The notes under the pieces were generated by a model, which saw only the letters and a program-made list of their open reading frames with translations, did no database searches and had not been told where the DNA came from. A DNA stretch of 64,000 nucleotides from Pseudoalteromonas sp. GCY (lineage in GTDB: Bacteria > Pseudomonadota > Gammaproteobacteria > Enterobacterales > Alteromonadaceae), in NCBI RefSeq assembly GCF_016695175.1, contig NZ_CP068023.1, forward strand, positions 2,309,501 through 2,373,500, written 5' to 3'. Positions 13,485 through 22,472 of the stretch are shown here, piece after piece; position 1 is the stretch's first letter, and each line of letters begins with the position of its first letter. Made by a program: the position numbers and the translations under genes.

Positions 13485-14547
13485 ACTATTAATAATAACG
13501 ATCACCTTAACGCTTCAGGGCTTCGGTGATCCTTCAAACGTAGAAACTACTGCAGAAAAACGCTCAACGACGCTTACTTCAGTACCTGTAGAGTTAGCTA
13601 CAACTATTCCGATGAAGCATTTTTATAGTCGAATCACAGGTAGTGATGTTGTCTATGTTGCTTCCCTGTCACAAGGGAGAATTGAGTCTTTATATGCCTA
13701 TTCAGGTCAATTAGTTAAAAAAGGAGACGTGCTAGCGTCCCTCTATTCTCCAAGACTTAGCGCCCAGCTGCGTGAAAAACAAGCGTTACTAGCCAGTTCT
13801 AAACGTACTGAGCGAAAGACACAGCTTGATTTCGACCGAGCTAAAAAGCTCTTTACGGAGAAGCTTATGGCAAATTCGGCGCTTGAGTCCGCTAGGCTTG
13901 CGTTTAATATTGCAACCCAGCAAGTCCAAGCAGCACAAGCTCAGGTTGAAGAGGCAAAAAATGCACTGAATGAGAACAAAATATTCGCTCGAGAGGAAGG
14001 TATCGTCACCAATATTTACGCTCGTTCAGGTGATGTTGTCTCTGCGGGACAGCCAATTTTCCAACTCCAGACATTGTCTACGCTAAAAACTGAATTTCAG
14101 CTACCTGAACAAGAATTTATTGCTTTACAGCTTAACCAAGCCGTTCGCATATCCATTCCTTCGCTAAGCAAAAGCCTAGACGGTAAAATTATAGAGAAAG
14201 GTTTACCTTCTAATGCCGTTGGTAAGCTTTTTAAACTTATCGTCGATTTGGAGGTGAGTGGCTCTGAACTAGTTGGCCTGCATAGTCGGCTTGAGCTCCC
14301 TATCACCAATACACCACTCTATAAAGTGCCAACCAACGCAATCCACTATGATGCCATGGGGCAAGCCTATGTGCTGGTTACTGAACCCAAGGTCCAACGA
14401 CGCGATGTGACTATTTTTGACAATGATGATAACCAAGTCATAGTCACTGCACCAAAACTGATGGGTAAAAACGTGCTCATCACATCGGAGGCTAAGTTAA
14501 ATTTTAACTTGGCGTTATTGGAAGGTGAGTCTCATGAGCAAAAGTAA
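13474..14547 (+). CDS. RND efflux periplasmic adaptor subunit (MFP family)
   Basis: About 357 residues. An N-terminal hydrophobic segment is followed by a half-lipoyl/barrel-sandwich motif (GRIESLYAYSGQLVKKGDVLASLYSPRL), a coiled-coil hairpin (about 95-165) and the second half (EGIVTNIYARSGDVVSAGQPIFQL). It links the inner-membrane pump to an outer-membrane channel. ATG codons at 13468 and 13474 both overlap the mipA stop; GGG at 13464-13466 fits 13474 best. No lipobox cysteine is seen. No TolC-like gene lies in the operon. Confidence 0.88.
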   Translation: MFFRLLIITITLTLQGFGDPSNVETTAEKRSTTLTSVPVELATTIPMKHFYSRITGSDVVYVASLSQGRIESLYAYSGQLVKKGDVLASLYSPRLSAQLREKQALLASSKRTERKTQLDFDRAKKLFTEKLMANSALESARLAFNIATQQVQAAQAQVEEAKNALNENKIFAREEGIVTNIYARSGDVVSAGQPIFQLQTLSTLKTEFQLPEQEFIALQLNQAVRISIPSLSKSLDGKIIEKGLPSNAVGKLFKLIVDLEVSGSELVGLHSRLELPITNTPLYKVPTNAIHYDAMGQAYVLVTEPKVQRRDVTIFDNDDNQVIVTAPKLMGKNVLITSEAKLNFNLALLEGESHEQK

Positions 14548-14659
14548 AAGCTTATTAGTCCTATTCTCACACTTTGTATTTAACCGACCTCTGCTGATCT
14601 TATTTACAAGCACTATTGGCAGATCTACCTATAGGTTACAGGAGGAGGTTTATGGATAA
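14534..14659 (+). CDS. Possible 41-residue hydrophobic protein bridging adaptor and pump
   Basis: ATG at 14534 has GGAAGG 8 bases upstream. It overlaps the end of the adaptor gene by 14 bases, and its stop overlaps the start of the pump gene by 8. It starts MSKSKSLLVLFSHFVF and has a hydrophobic stretch (about residues 7-28) long enough for one membrane helix. The pump's AGGAGGAGG site lies inside its last codons. It could be a small pump subunit, a translational coupler, or chance. Confidence 0.4.
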   Translation: MSKSKSLLVLFSHFVFNRPLLILFTSTIGRSTYRLQEEVYG

Positions 14660-17600
14660 GCTTCTCTCATCTAATTATCTCACTCCACGTTTAGTACTCG
14701 GGCTAACTTTGCTGCTTGTATTCACAGGTATTGTAGGCTGGTTTAAAGCAAAAAGTCAGGAGGACCCCAGTTTTCCCTATCGAAATGGTTTTATTCAAAT
14801 TGTAAATCCAAGTGCTAGTGTAACCCAACTCAATGATGTCGTTGTTAAGCCACTTGAGCGACGTTTAGCAAAAATTGATGAGATTAATACCATTCACGCG
14901 CGGATAAAAGCAGGAAGTGCCGTTATCAATATCGAGCTTAAAGAGCAAGTGTATAATACCGCTTTAGTTTGGCAACGCATCAAAGATGAAGTGGCACCAC
15001 TGGGTGCAAGCTTAACTGATAGCCAGATCTATGTCGTAGATCGAGCACAAGATACTCAAGGGATAGTCTTAACCGTGCGCACAGGAAAAGGATTAACAGC
15101 AGATAGAAAGCTCGCCCTCGAAGTGCGTGATGAGCTTGAGTATCTCGACGTTGTGAGAAGTGCCTCGCTAGTAGGCGACCCCGGACTCGAATTAGCTATT
15201 TTCTATTCTCAAGAGCGGATGCTCGCTTTTGGCCTTTCGCCAGCAGAGATTGCAAAACAACTACAGGATGCCAATCAGCAAGATAGTCTTGGCGTCTTGT
15301 CGCAAAATCAAAGTGCGCTATCGCTATTGCCAGTCAATCACCTGCGTAACGACGCTCAGTTAAAAAACGTACAAATAACAACACCTGACGGGTCAAAAAT
15401 CCCACTCAGCACTATCGCTGATATTGGCTATAGAACAGTCCCGGCTTCAAGCGAGCAGTATTGGCAAAATGGTCAACGAGTCATCGGTATTGCGTTATCT
15501 CTACCGCCCAACCAGCATAATATCGCTGACGCTGGAGATACCATAAAACAAGCTATTGCCGACATTAATGCGCGATATGCAGATGATCCCATTAAAATTG
15601 ATATTTTCCAGCCCGACTGGTCTCAAAAACGCCGCGAAGGATTAGTAAATTCTCTAATTCAAAGCTGTATCGCTATTTGCGTTGTTTTATTACTATTTCT
15701 CTCGGTGCAAAGTGCGATTGTTATCAGTTTAACCGTACCCGCTATCGTGTTTTCGTCACTGGCGTTATTTACTACTTTCGATGGTGTTATTCACCAAATG
15801 ACTATTGCTGGCTTGGTACTCTCATTAGGTTTGATGGTTGATAATTGCATTATCGTAGCTGAGCGCCTGAGTTATTTATGCAGCAAAGGGTTTACGATGA
15901 GATCTGCCTTGGCGCACTCTGTAAACGAATTGAAAAAACCGCTTGCGGCGGCAACAATGACTACTATCGCAGCATTCGTTCCCATGCTATTGGCAAAAGG
16001 AAGTGTCGCTGATTTCATTGCTACTATCCCAGTGCTCGTTATCATCTGCATCTCATTGAGTTATATTGCAGCATTACTACTGCTTCCTGTACTTTTTGTT
16101 TATTTCCCTATTTCCATCCCTTGGCTAGAAAGGTGGCAGGAAACCGTTACTCAGAAACTTTCAACATTTGGCTATCAGCTAGCTCATAAAACATTACAAA
16201 ATCCCGTATACACGATAGTGGCCGCTACTGTCACGCTATGCACTTTACTTTCGCTACCCAATGCCAACGGCAAGTTTTTCCCAAACGCTAACCGCAATCA
16301 GATTTATATCGACGTCCAATTGCCGTTAGCTAGCCACATAGAAACAACAACCAAGACTGCAAATCAAATCGCCGAGTATGCCCTTCAGTACCCTCAAGTC
16401 AGTGAAGTGATGGTGTTTAGCGGCTTTTCAGGTCCAAGGTTCTACTATAACCTTGCACAAAAACCAAATGAATCCCATATTGCTCGAGTTGTATTAACGC
16501 TGCAGGATGATGTCAACCCGCCTGAATTTTCACGTTTCATAGATAGCAATTTAAGCAAGCAATTTCCTGAAATCTTAATCAGCACCCGAGAGCTTGGACA
16601 AGGTCCACCTATTGAGAGTCCGATTGAGTTGAGGTTGAGTGGCAATGACCGCAATGCACTATTCGCAAGCGCTGAAGCTATGCTTATGCACCTCAGACAG
16701 CACCCTAAAATCACCTCCCCATATCGTAATTATAGTTTGGGCGCTCCTACCATTAACTTAGAAGCCCAGCAACTTACCTTATCAGCCTTGGGGCTAACTC
16801 GCAGCGATATTGCTGAATATATCGCATGGCGTAGCTCTGGGCTAAAAGTAACAACCCTTGATTATAATTTCGAGCCGATAGATTTAGTGATAGTTGATAC
16901 TACTTCTAATCAAAGTAGTTCTGATATTTTAAATACTCAAATCATGCTGCCCAACCAATTAAGCATCCCCCTATTTGCTGTCTTGAATTCCGAGGTTATT
17001 GGCACACCACCATTTATTGAAAGGCGCGATGGCAAGTTTGTAATGTCTATAAAAGCGGATGTCGCTATGGGAAGTGACGAAGAAGAAATCCTCGAAGCGC
17101 TACAACCGACCTTGCTAACAATCGCGCAGCAACATCATGTAACGTTAATGTTTGGTGGAGAATTGGAAGAATCAGAACAGGCTAATGGCGCTTTACTACA
17201 AACACTTCCTTTTGGAGTCGCATTGTTATTTGGGGCATTAATGTTGCAGTTTAATTCATATCGTTTAGCAATATTGGTGATGTTCACTATTCCCCTCGGC
17301 GTTGTAGGAGCGCCGGCTATGTTATCTATCGTCGGAGTACCATTTGGTTTTATGTCAATATTAGGTGTACTCGCGCTTATGGGTATTGTGGTGAACAGCG
17401 CAATTTTGCTGATTGAGCATACACTTGAGCATTTAAATCAAGGCACAAAGCTATCGCAGGCAATTTGTTTATCGGTACAAATGCGTCTTCGTCCTGTTAT
17501 AGTAACTACATTAACAACCATAGTTGGCATGTTGCCGCTAACTTCCAGTGCAAGCCCTTTGTGGCCACCATTAGCCTTTGCAGTAATTGGAGGTTTGCTG

Positions 17601-17717
17601 ACTTCAACTTTGCTTACGATGCTGGTGTTGCCGCTCATACTAAAGTTTTTACTATCAAGTAAACGTTTTCAAAAACCAAAACTAGAAATAGAAAATAAGG
17701 AAATATTAATTCAATGA
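14652..17717 (+). CDS. RND efflux pump, inner-membrane transporter (HAE1-like)
   Basis: 1021 residues, full length. Twelve transmembrane segments in two homologous halves with two large periplasmic loops. TM4 carries GLMVDNCIIVAER with D397-N398, the proton-relay position that is D-D in AcrB; a D-N pair occurs in other RND branches. An exceptionally strong AGGAGGAGG lies 3 bases before the chosen ATG. Its last four bases (ATGA) are shared with the response regulator start. The substrate is unknown. Proton-driven export of drugs or amphiphiles is the family role. Confidence 0.93.
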   Translation: MDKLLSSNYLTPRLVLGLTLLLVFTGIVGWFKAKSQEDPSFPYRNGFIQIVNPSASVTQLNDVVVKPLERRLAKIDEINTIHARIKAGSAVINIELKEQVYNTALVWQRIKDEVAPLGASLTDSQIYVVDRAQDTQGIVLTVRTGKGLTADRKLALEVRDELEYLDVVRSASLVGDPGLELAIFYSQERMLAFGLSPAEIAKQLQDANQQDSLGVLSQNQSALSLLPVNHLRNDAQLKNVQITTPDGSKIPLSTIADIGYRTVPASSEQYWQNGQRVIGIALSLPPNQHNIADAGDTIKQAIADINARYADDPIKIDIFQPDWSQKRREGLVNSLIQSCIAICVVLLLFLSVQSAIVISLTVPAIVFSSLALFTTFDGVIHQMTIAGLVLSLGLMVDNCIIVAERLSYLCSKGFTMRSALAHSVNELKKPLAAATMTTIAAFVPMLLAKGSVADFIATIPVLVIICISLSYIAALLLLPVLFVYFPISIPWLERWQETVTQKLSTFGYQLAHKTLQNPVYTIVAATVTLCTLLSLPNANGKFFPNANRNQIYIDVQLPLASHIETTTKTANQIAEYALQYPQVSEVMVFSGFSGPRFYYNLAQKPNESHIARVVLTLQDDVNPPEFSRFIDSNLSKQFPEILISTRELGQGPPIESPIELRLSGNDRNALFASAEAMLMHLRQHPKITSPYRNYSLGAPTINLEAQQLTLSALGLTRSDIAEYIAWRSSGLKVTTLDYNFEPIDLVIVDTTSNQSSSDILNTQIMLPNQLSIPLFAVLNSEVIGTPPFIERRDGKFVMSIKADVAMGSDEEEILEALQPTLLTIAQQHHVTLMFGGELEESEQANGALLQTLPFGVALLFGALMLQFNSYRLAILVMFTIPLGVVGAPAMLSIVGVPFGFMSILGVLALMGIVVNSAILLIEHTLEHLNQGTKLSQAICLSVQMRLRPVIVTTLTTIVGMLPLTSSASPLWPPLAFAVIGGLLTSTLLTMLVLPLILKFLLSSKRFQKPKLEIENKEILIQ

Positions 17718-18379
17718 GAGTGCTAATCACCGAAGACAATCAGCAGCTTGCTACATTTATACAGCAAGCAATCACTCAAGACGGTCACGCCGCTGATATT
17801 GCTGCAACTGCTGCACAAAATGAACAATTAATGCAAAGCTGGCAGTATGATGCCCTCATATTAGATTTAGGCTTGCCAGATAAAGATGGTTTAGAGGTTA
17901 TTCGCTCAATTCGAAAACAACAAAACGCATTACCAATTTTGATCCTCACCGCGCGTGGTAGCGTCGATGATCGCATCAAAGGACTTGATTTGGGTGCGGA
18001 TGATTACCTGAATAAACCCTTCGCGATTGACGAGCTTAAGGCAAGACTTCGAGCTCTACTGCGCCGCCCAAGTACCTACACCGGAAATCTATTAACACAT
18101 AACAATCTTGCTGTTGATACAAAAGCACGCCGTGTCACCGTTGGCTGTGAAAATTTAGCGATGGGGAAAACGGAAGTTGCTATTTTAGAATATATGATCA
18201 GAAATGCCGGTTTAACCGTGGGCAAAGATGCGCTTTACGATGCGATTTATGCCATGGGTTTCGAAGTAACGGATAATGCAATCCAAGTTGCAGTACACAG
18301 GATCCGCAAAAAACTAGAATCGTCCAATGCACAAACAACGATCAATACACTGCGTGGTATAGGATATATTTTAACATGA
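17714..18379 (+). CDS. OmpR/QseB-family response regulator
   Basis: 221 residues. Receiver domain with acidic E7-D8, phospho-acceptor D51 (LILDLGLP), TAR and a conserved Lys near 102. This is followed by an OmpR-type winged-helix DNA-binding domain ending in VAVHRIRKKLESSNAQTTINTLRGIGYIL. ATGA overlaps couple it to the pump gene upstream and the kinase gene downstream, so it most likely regulates this operon. Confidence 0.93.
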   Translation: MRVLITEDNQQLATFIQQAITQDGHAADIAATAAQNEQLMQSWQYDALILDLGLPDKDGLEVIRSIRKQQNALPILILTARGSVDDRIKGLDLGADDYLNKPFAIDELKARLRALLRRPSTYTGNLLTHNNLAVDTKARRVTVGCENLAMGKTEVAILEYMIRNAGLTVGKDALYDAIYAMGFEVTDNAIQVAVHRIRKKLESSNAQTTINTLRGIGYILT

Positions 18380-19728
18380 AGCAACTTTCTCTCGCGAAAA
18401 AGATATTTCTGCATTTTTTTATTATTGGATCTGCAGTATTCAGCCTGATTGGGGTTAGTTTATATTTATTTTCCACAAATTATGCCAATCTTGCTGTTGA
18501 GCAAAGCATGGTTGGTATGAGTGAAGACATTCAAGAGCAACTCTACTTTGATAATACGAATAAGTTAATATATCAATCTGACAGCGTGGCCGAGAAATGG
18601 GGCTATGATGCTTTGTACAATAACCTCGTGTTTCGAGTCACACACGCACAAACTGGTGCTGTTTTGCTGCAGTCTACAACCAATGAGAGTAGTTCCTTGG
18701 CGTTGCAAGCATTGATTGATACTAAAGATATCCCCCTTGGATATTCTCACCTTAATGGCATTGATCGTTATCGCATCGAAACCAACATTGACACTGTCCC
18801 GGTGTTCATAGATTTGGGCAGGAATGATCTTATTGGCGAGCTTGCCAATGAAGCAGTCATGCCCGTACTGAGCCAAGTCTCTATTTTTATCATCAGCGCG
18901 GCATTTTTAGTATTTATGGTTGTTGGATATCTGTCTATTCGCTCTATTGTTCGGCCCGTGAAAAGCGTTGCGGAGCAACTTCAAAGGATAAGACCTGAAC
19001 AGCTCAATTTTAGGCTAAGTGAGCAAGGTCTCCCTGTTGAGATCGTTCCCATTGTGCATTCGTTGAATCAAGCGATGGCAAGAGTCGAAACAGGTTTTGA
19101 TGAACAAAAGCGATTTGTTGCTAACGCAGCCCATGAGTTAAAAACCCCGCTTGCAATTCTCAATACCCGTGTTGAACTCGCCCAGTTAGATAAACACACC
19201 CACTCTGGTATTTTGGCGGATGTAAGTTATATGACACGTGTTGTACAGCAATTGTTAGACCTGTCTCGTGCACAGAGCCTTAATGCTTACGAAAAGCATT
19301 CGCTCAGTATTGTACCGTTAGCAAAAGAAGCCTGTATGATGCTGGCGCCATTATCTGTCACCATGGATAAACAGCTAGAACTGGAAATTGATGATACTGG
19401 AGAAGTAATTACAGGCGATCAGTCCTCCATTCATATCATGATAAAGAATCTCATCGAAAATGCCCTACGCCACAGTACTGAGCAAGCTCAGATTAAAGTA
19501 AAGGCCTCTGGAAAATGTATCGAAGTTATGGATAGCGGCCCTGGGATCGATATCCAAAATTATGAAAAAATCTTCGAGCGTTTTTGGCGCAAAGAGCAGT
19601 CATCAATGACTGGCAGTGGTCTTGGTCTCGCTATTGTAAAAGAGGTAGTCGATTTACATCACGCCACATTAGATGTTACATGTCAAAATTATATGGGTGG
19701 TGCGACCTTTTGTGTCACCTTTAAATGA
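18376..19728 (+). CDS. Membrane sensor histidine kinase
   Basis: 450 residues. Two transmembrane helices (about 10-32 and 168-190) bracket a periplasmic sensor of about 135 residues. A HAMP linker, HisKA with H253 in AAHELKTPLA, and HATPase_c with N box (IKNLIENALRHS), G1 (DSGPGID), F box and G2 (GSGLGLAIV) follow. This is the QseC/PmrB-like layout. It is the last gene of the mipA-RND operon, co-translated with its regulator by an ATGA overlap. The signal is not predictable from sequence. Confidence 0.93.
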   Translation: MKQLSLAKKIFLHFFIIGSAVFSLIGVSLYLFSTNYANLAVEQSMVGMSEDIQEQLYFDNTNKLIYQSDSVAEKWGYDALYNNLVFRVTHAQTGAVLLQSTTNESSSLALQALIDTKDIPLGYSHLNGIDRYRIETNIDTVPVFIDLGRNDLIGELANEAVMPVLSQVSIFIISAAFLVFMVVGYLSIRSIVRPVKSVAEQLQRIRPEQLNFRLSEQGLPVEIVPIVHSLNQAMARVETGFDEQKRFVANAAHELKTPLAILNTRVELAQLDKHTHSGILADVSYMTRVVQQLLDLSRAQSLNAYEKHSLSIVPLAKEACMMLAPLSVTMDKQLELEIDDTGEVITGDQSSIHIMIKNLIENALRHSTEQAQIKVKASGKCIEVMDSGPGIDIQNYEKIFERFWRKEQSSMTGSGLGLAIVKEVVDLHHATLDVTCQNYMGGATFCVTFK

Positions 19729-19790
19729 CCTGCTCCAAACAGCGCCGTATTTATTGTCAAAAATTTTAATCGGTAGATTGAAACCTCAAA

Positions 19791-20306
19791 TCAATAACCA
19801 AAGAAAACCAAAGCTTTGTGGTTTTGAACTGCTGTATCGAAAATGAAGTTTACCGTTTCTATATAGGAAGTTTCCTTAGTATATGGTTCGTCACTACCAA
19901 GAAAAACCTGTCGACCCAGCTCTAATTCTTCAAGAGGGACGCTGTAGAATTCAGGCCAGTCATCGTTTTTGGGAATAGGAATAAATGCTTTATGATTAGA
20001 TGGCGTCACATCTTCCATTATGTCTAGAAAGTCATCATGGCGAACCATCTCACCAAATTCTTGGCATAGCATTTCATATAGATACCCGTAAATAAAGTTG
20101 TCTTCGTCGTCCTCATCTGTACTCGTTCCATTTATAATATTCGCCATGCAAGCGGCATATCCCTTAACATCCAGCTCTTCTTCTTGCCCTGCAATTTCAT
20201 CTCGATATTTGGATAAAAACCTATCCAAAAATTGCTGATCTTTACTTCCCCACACCGCTTTTACTTTTTCTGCATCAACTTGGTATGCAGTGACATTATA
20301 ACTCAT
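19791..20306 (-). CDS. Uncharacterised acidic protein (DUF7691-like)
   Basis: 171 residues, strongly acidic, no signal or membrane segment. The start MSYNVTAYQVDAEKVKAVWGSKDQQFLDRFL resembles a family I recall as DUF7691, proteins beginning MSYxxxAYxV and often of about 170-200 residues; this is from memory and uncertain. It ends in aromatic ALVFFGY. It lies 63 bases downstream of the tandem-lipoyl gene on the same strand and may share its transcript. Confidence 0.6.
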   Translation of the reverse strand: MSYNVTAYQVDAEKVKAVWGSKDQQFLDRFLSKYRDEIAGQEEELDVKGYAACMANIINGTSTDEDDEDNFIYGYLYEMLCQEFGEMVRHDDFLDIMEDVTPSNHKAFIPIPKNDDWPEFYSVPLEELELGRQVFLGSDEPYTKETSYIETVNFIFDTAVQNHKALVFFGY

Positions 20307-20369
20307 TAAAAATCTCCTTTTTGAGTAAAATAGCTGGTTAACTTCTTTGCAGCTGCTACAAGCGCGAAG

Positions 20370-21392
20370 TTAAACCAGCAAAAAACAACCTGCCAGCGCA
20401 ATAACGATTACACTGGCGGCAAACGTAATTACTTTGCCAGAGCTAGCACTTCCTTCTTGACTGTCTTTGCTACAATCTTCTCTTACATGGGCAATCACTG
20501 AAGACTCTGATCGTAAAACCGTTGAAGCTGGACTAACATGGTCATTTGTTAAATCAACATCGCTATCGCCAGTTTGAGTACTAAGAGGGGGAGATTCATT
20601 TTTAAGCTGTGTATCAATAACCGTGCTATCGGTTGCTTCGACTGCCGCTATATCTTTATGAGCTTCTAAATTATCGCATGTAGCCTGATGAGAAGGCCTA
20701 TTAAGCTCGACCAGCTTAGAAGGTTCATTATCCAAAGCTGGGTCTAACAATACTTGAGCTATTAAGACATCAATATTATCTTCTTTCGATTCAGGAAGTG
20801 TAGTCTCAGGCGCAATATACTCGGGGTGATACAAAGTGACGATCGTTTCACCTGCAACGACTGCTTGCTCAAGCTTTTTGATAAAGTCGCACACTACGCC
20901 ATCATTGGGAGCACAAACTTCGAGGATGACCTTGTCAGTATAAACATCGCAAAGCCTATCGCCACAAGCAACCATATCTCCTTCTTTAACATAGATTTCA
21001 ATAATCGTTGCACTCTCGACAAAATCGGGTAATACATCGATCTGCACGTCAATATTGCCTTTTCCTTTCAACTCATGGTCAGTAGTGATGTCTTCATTAC
21101 TGAGCAGCTGATGAACTCTCTTCGGTTCAAGTGCAACTAAGTGGTTTAATTCTGGATCAGGAATGATTGACATAATAAGCGCATCTGCTTTCAAAACATC
21201 GCCTTCGTTTACCACGATTTTACCGATACGGCTGGCTTCTGGCGCTCGTAGCTCCAATGCGACCTTATCCGTTTCGATATCACATAAGACTTGATCTTTT
21301 GCAACTTGATGTCCTTCGGCTACATAGAGTGTTGCAATTTTTGCAGTATCTATTAACTCAGGCAACACGGGCACTTTCATTTCCATCGTCAT
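20370..21392 (-). CDS. Membrane-anchored protein with two lipoyl domains
   Basis: 340 residues. Two biotinyl/lipoyl domains lie in tandem: about 4-78, with DIETDKVALEL (lipoyl-accepting K43), and about 115-190, with DVYTDKVILEV (K154). Both resemble the lipoyl domains of 2-oxoacid dehydrogenase E2 subunits. The usual E3-binding and acyltransferase domains are absent. Instead a variable, Ser/Thr/Asp-rich linker of about 120 residues leads to a C-terminal hydrophobic helix (about 320-340), suggesting a tail-anchored protein with the lipoyl domains in the cytosol. AGGGA lies 5 bases before the ATG. It is 125 bases downstream of the H-NOX-associated kinase. Function unknown. Confidence 0.85.
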   Translation of the reverse strand: MTMEMKVPVLPELIDTAKIATLYVAEGHQVAKDQVLCDIETDKVALELRAPEASRIGKIVVNEGDVLKADALIMSIIPDPELNHLVALEPKRVHQLLSNEDITTDHELKGKGNIDVQIDVLPDFVESATIIEIYVKEGDMVACGDRLCDVYTDKVILEVCAPNDGVVCDFIKKLEQAVVAGETIVTLYHPEYIAPETTLPESKEDNIDVLIAQVLLDPALDNEPSKLVELNRPSHQATCDNLEAHKDIAAVEATDSTVIDTQLKNESPPLSTQTGDSDVDLTNDHVSPASTVLRSESSVIAHVREDCSKDSQEGSASSGKVITFAASVIVIALAGCFLLV

Positions 21393-21517
21393 AATTTCCC
21401 TATTACGTTTAAGTATCCAATTAAGAGATGAGGCTCGAAACCTCAGATGAAAATCACTGATAATATGTCTGATTTAGTCGATTAACGTATTACAAAAAAG
21501 GGACAGGTGCAAGCTTC

Positions 21518-22468
21518 TCACTGCTCCAGAGGAAAGGAAATAGTAAACTGACTACCCACTCCTTCTTGGCTATGAACATCAATTTTTCCTTTGTGTTCTT
21601 TTACTATCGCTTGGGTGACGGCAAGTCCCATGCCCGTACCCTCGCCTACAGGCTTAGTCGTAAAGAAAGGATCGAATAATCTAGGAAGCACATCAGCATC
21701 AATTCCTACTCCGTTGTCGCTAACGCTTAAGATAATATCTTGAGCGTTACCCGGTGCAAGTAGCACTTCTATTGATTTATGCGATTTATGGCTCATGTCT
21801 ACCGCATATTTAGCATTCACCAAAAGATTGATGATAGCTTGTTTTAGCGCTCCCTCCTTACAATAGATAGTTGGTACATCTTCGACCGCGACGGTTAGCT
21901 CGTATCCCTTCAATTGACCATGAAGTAAACGAAGCGTGTCTTCAACAATAGGCTTTAGAGACGCCCTACTGAAACTATCGTTATTGGAGCGGGAGAAATT
22001 CATTAAATCGTTTACTATGGTTTTAATTCGCTCACAGCCGTGCAGCGTATCATAAACGAGATCCGGCAAATCATTCGTAATCTCGTCAACACGTTGCCTT
22101 AAATATATATCAATAAGGCGAGCTTCCAATTGATCTCCTCTCAATTCATTTTGCTCAAGTAATTTTACTGTCTCAAGTAACTGCAAGATTGGCGAGATAT
22201 AGTAATTAAGTGACTCAAGGTTACCTGCCACATATGCCAACGGGTTATTTAACTCATGCGCAACGCCTGCTGATAGTGTCCCTAACGTTGCCATACGTTC
22301 GTTGTTTATTAGTACGGCTTGTTGATTCTTAAGCTGTTCTAATTGACGTTCAAGTGTTTGATTAGCCAAATATAACGCACGGGTTTTCTCTTCAAGTAAT
22401 GACTCAACTTCATCACGTGCACGACGCTCTCTTAGATACGCCTTTTTATAGTCGTTATATTCAGACAT
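21518..22468 (-). CDS. hnoK: Cytosolic histidine kinase, H-NOX-associated (HnoK-like)
   Basis: 316 residues with no membrane segment. An N-terminal coiled coil (about 10-55) leads to HisKA with H71 (AGVAHELNNPLAYVAGN), then HATPase_c with N box (INLLVNAKYAV), G1 (DNGVGID), F (LFDPFFTTK) and G2 (GEGTGMGLAV). There is no receiver domain, so it must signal to a response regulator outside this window. The ATG is 4 bases after the H-NOX stop. In related bacteria the NO-bound H-NOX inhibits its partner kinase, controlling biofilm and cyclic-di-GMP pathways. Confidence 0.9.
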   Translation of the reverse strand: MSEYNDYKKAYLRERRARDEVESLLEEKTRALYLANQTLERQLEQLKNQQAVLINNERMATLGTLSAGVAHELNNPLAYVAGNLESLNYYISPILQLLETVKLLEQNELRGDQLEARLIDIYLRQRVDEITNDLPDLVYDTLHGCERIKTIVNDLMNFSRSNNDSFSRASLKPIVEDTLRLLHGQLKGYELTVAVEDVPTIYCKEGALKQAIINLLVNAKYAVDMSHKSHKSIEVLLAPGNAQDIILSVSDNGVGIDADVLPRLFDPFFTTKPVGEGTGMGLAVTQAIVKEHKGKIDVHSQEGVGSQFTISFPLEQ

Positions 22469-22472
22469 CGAA

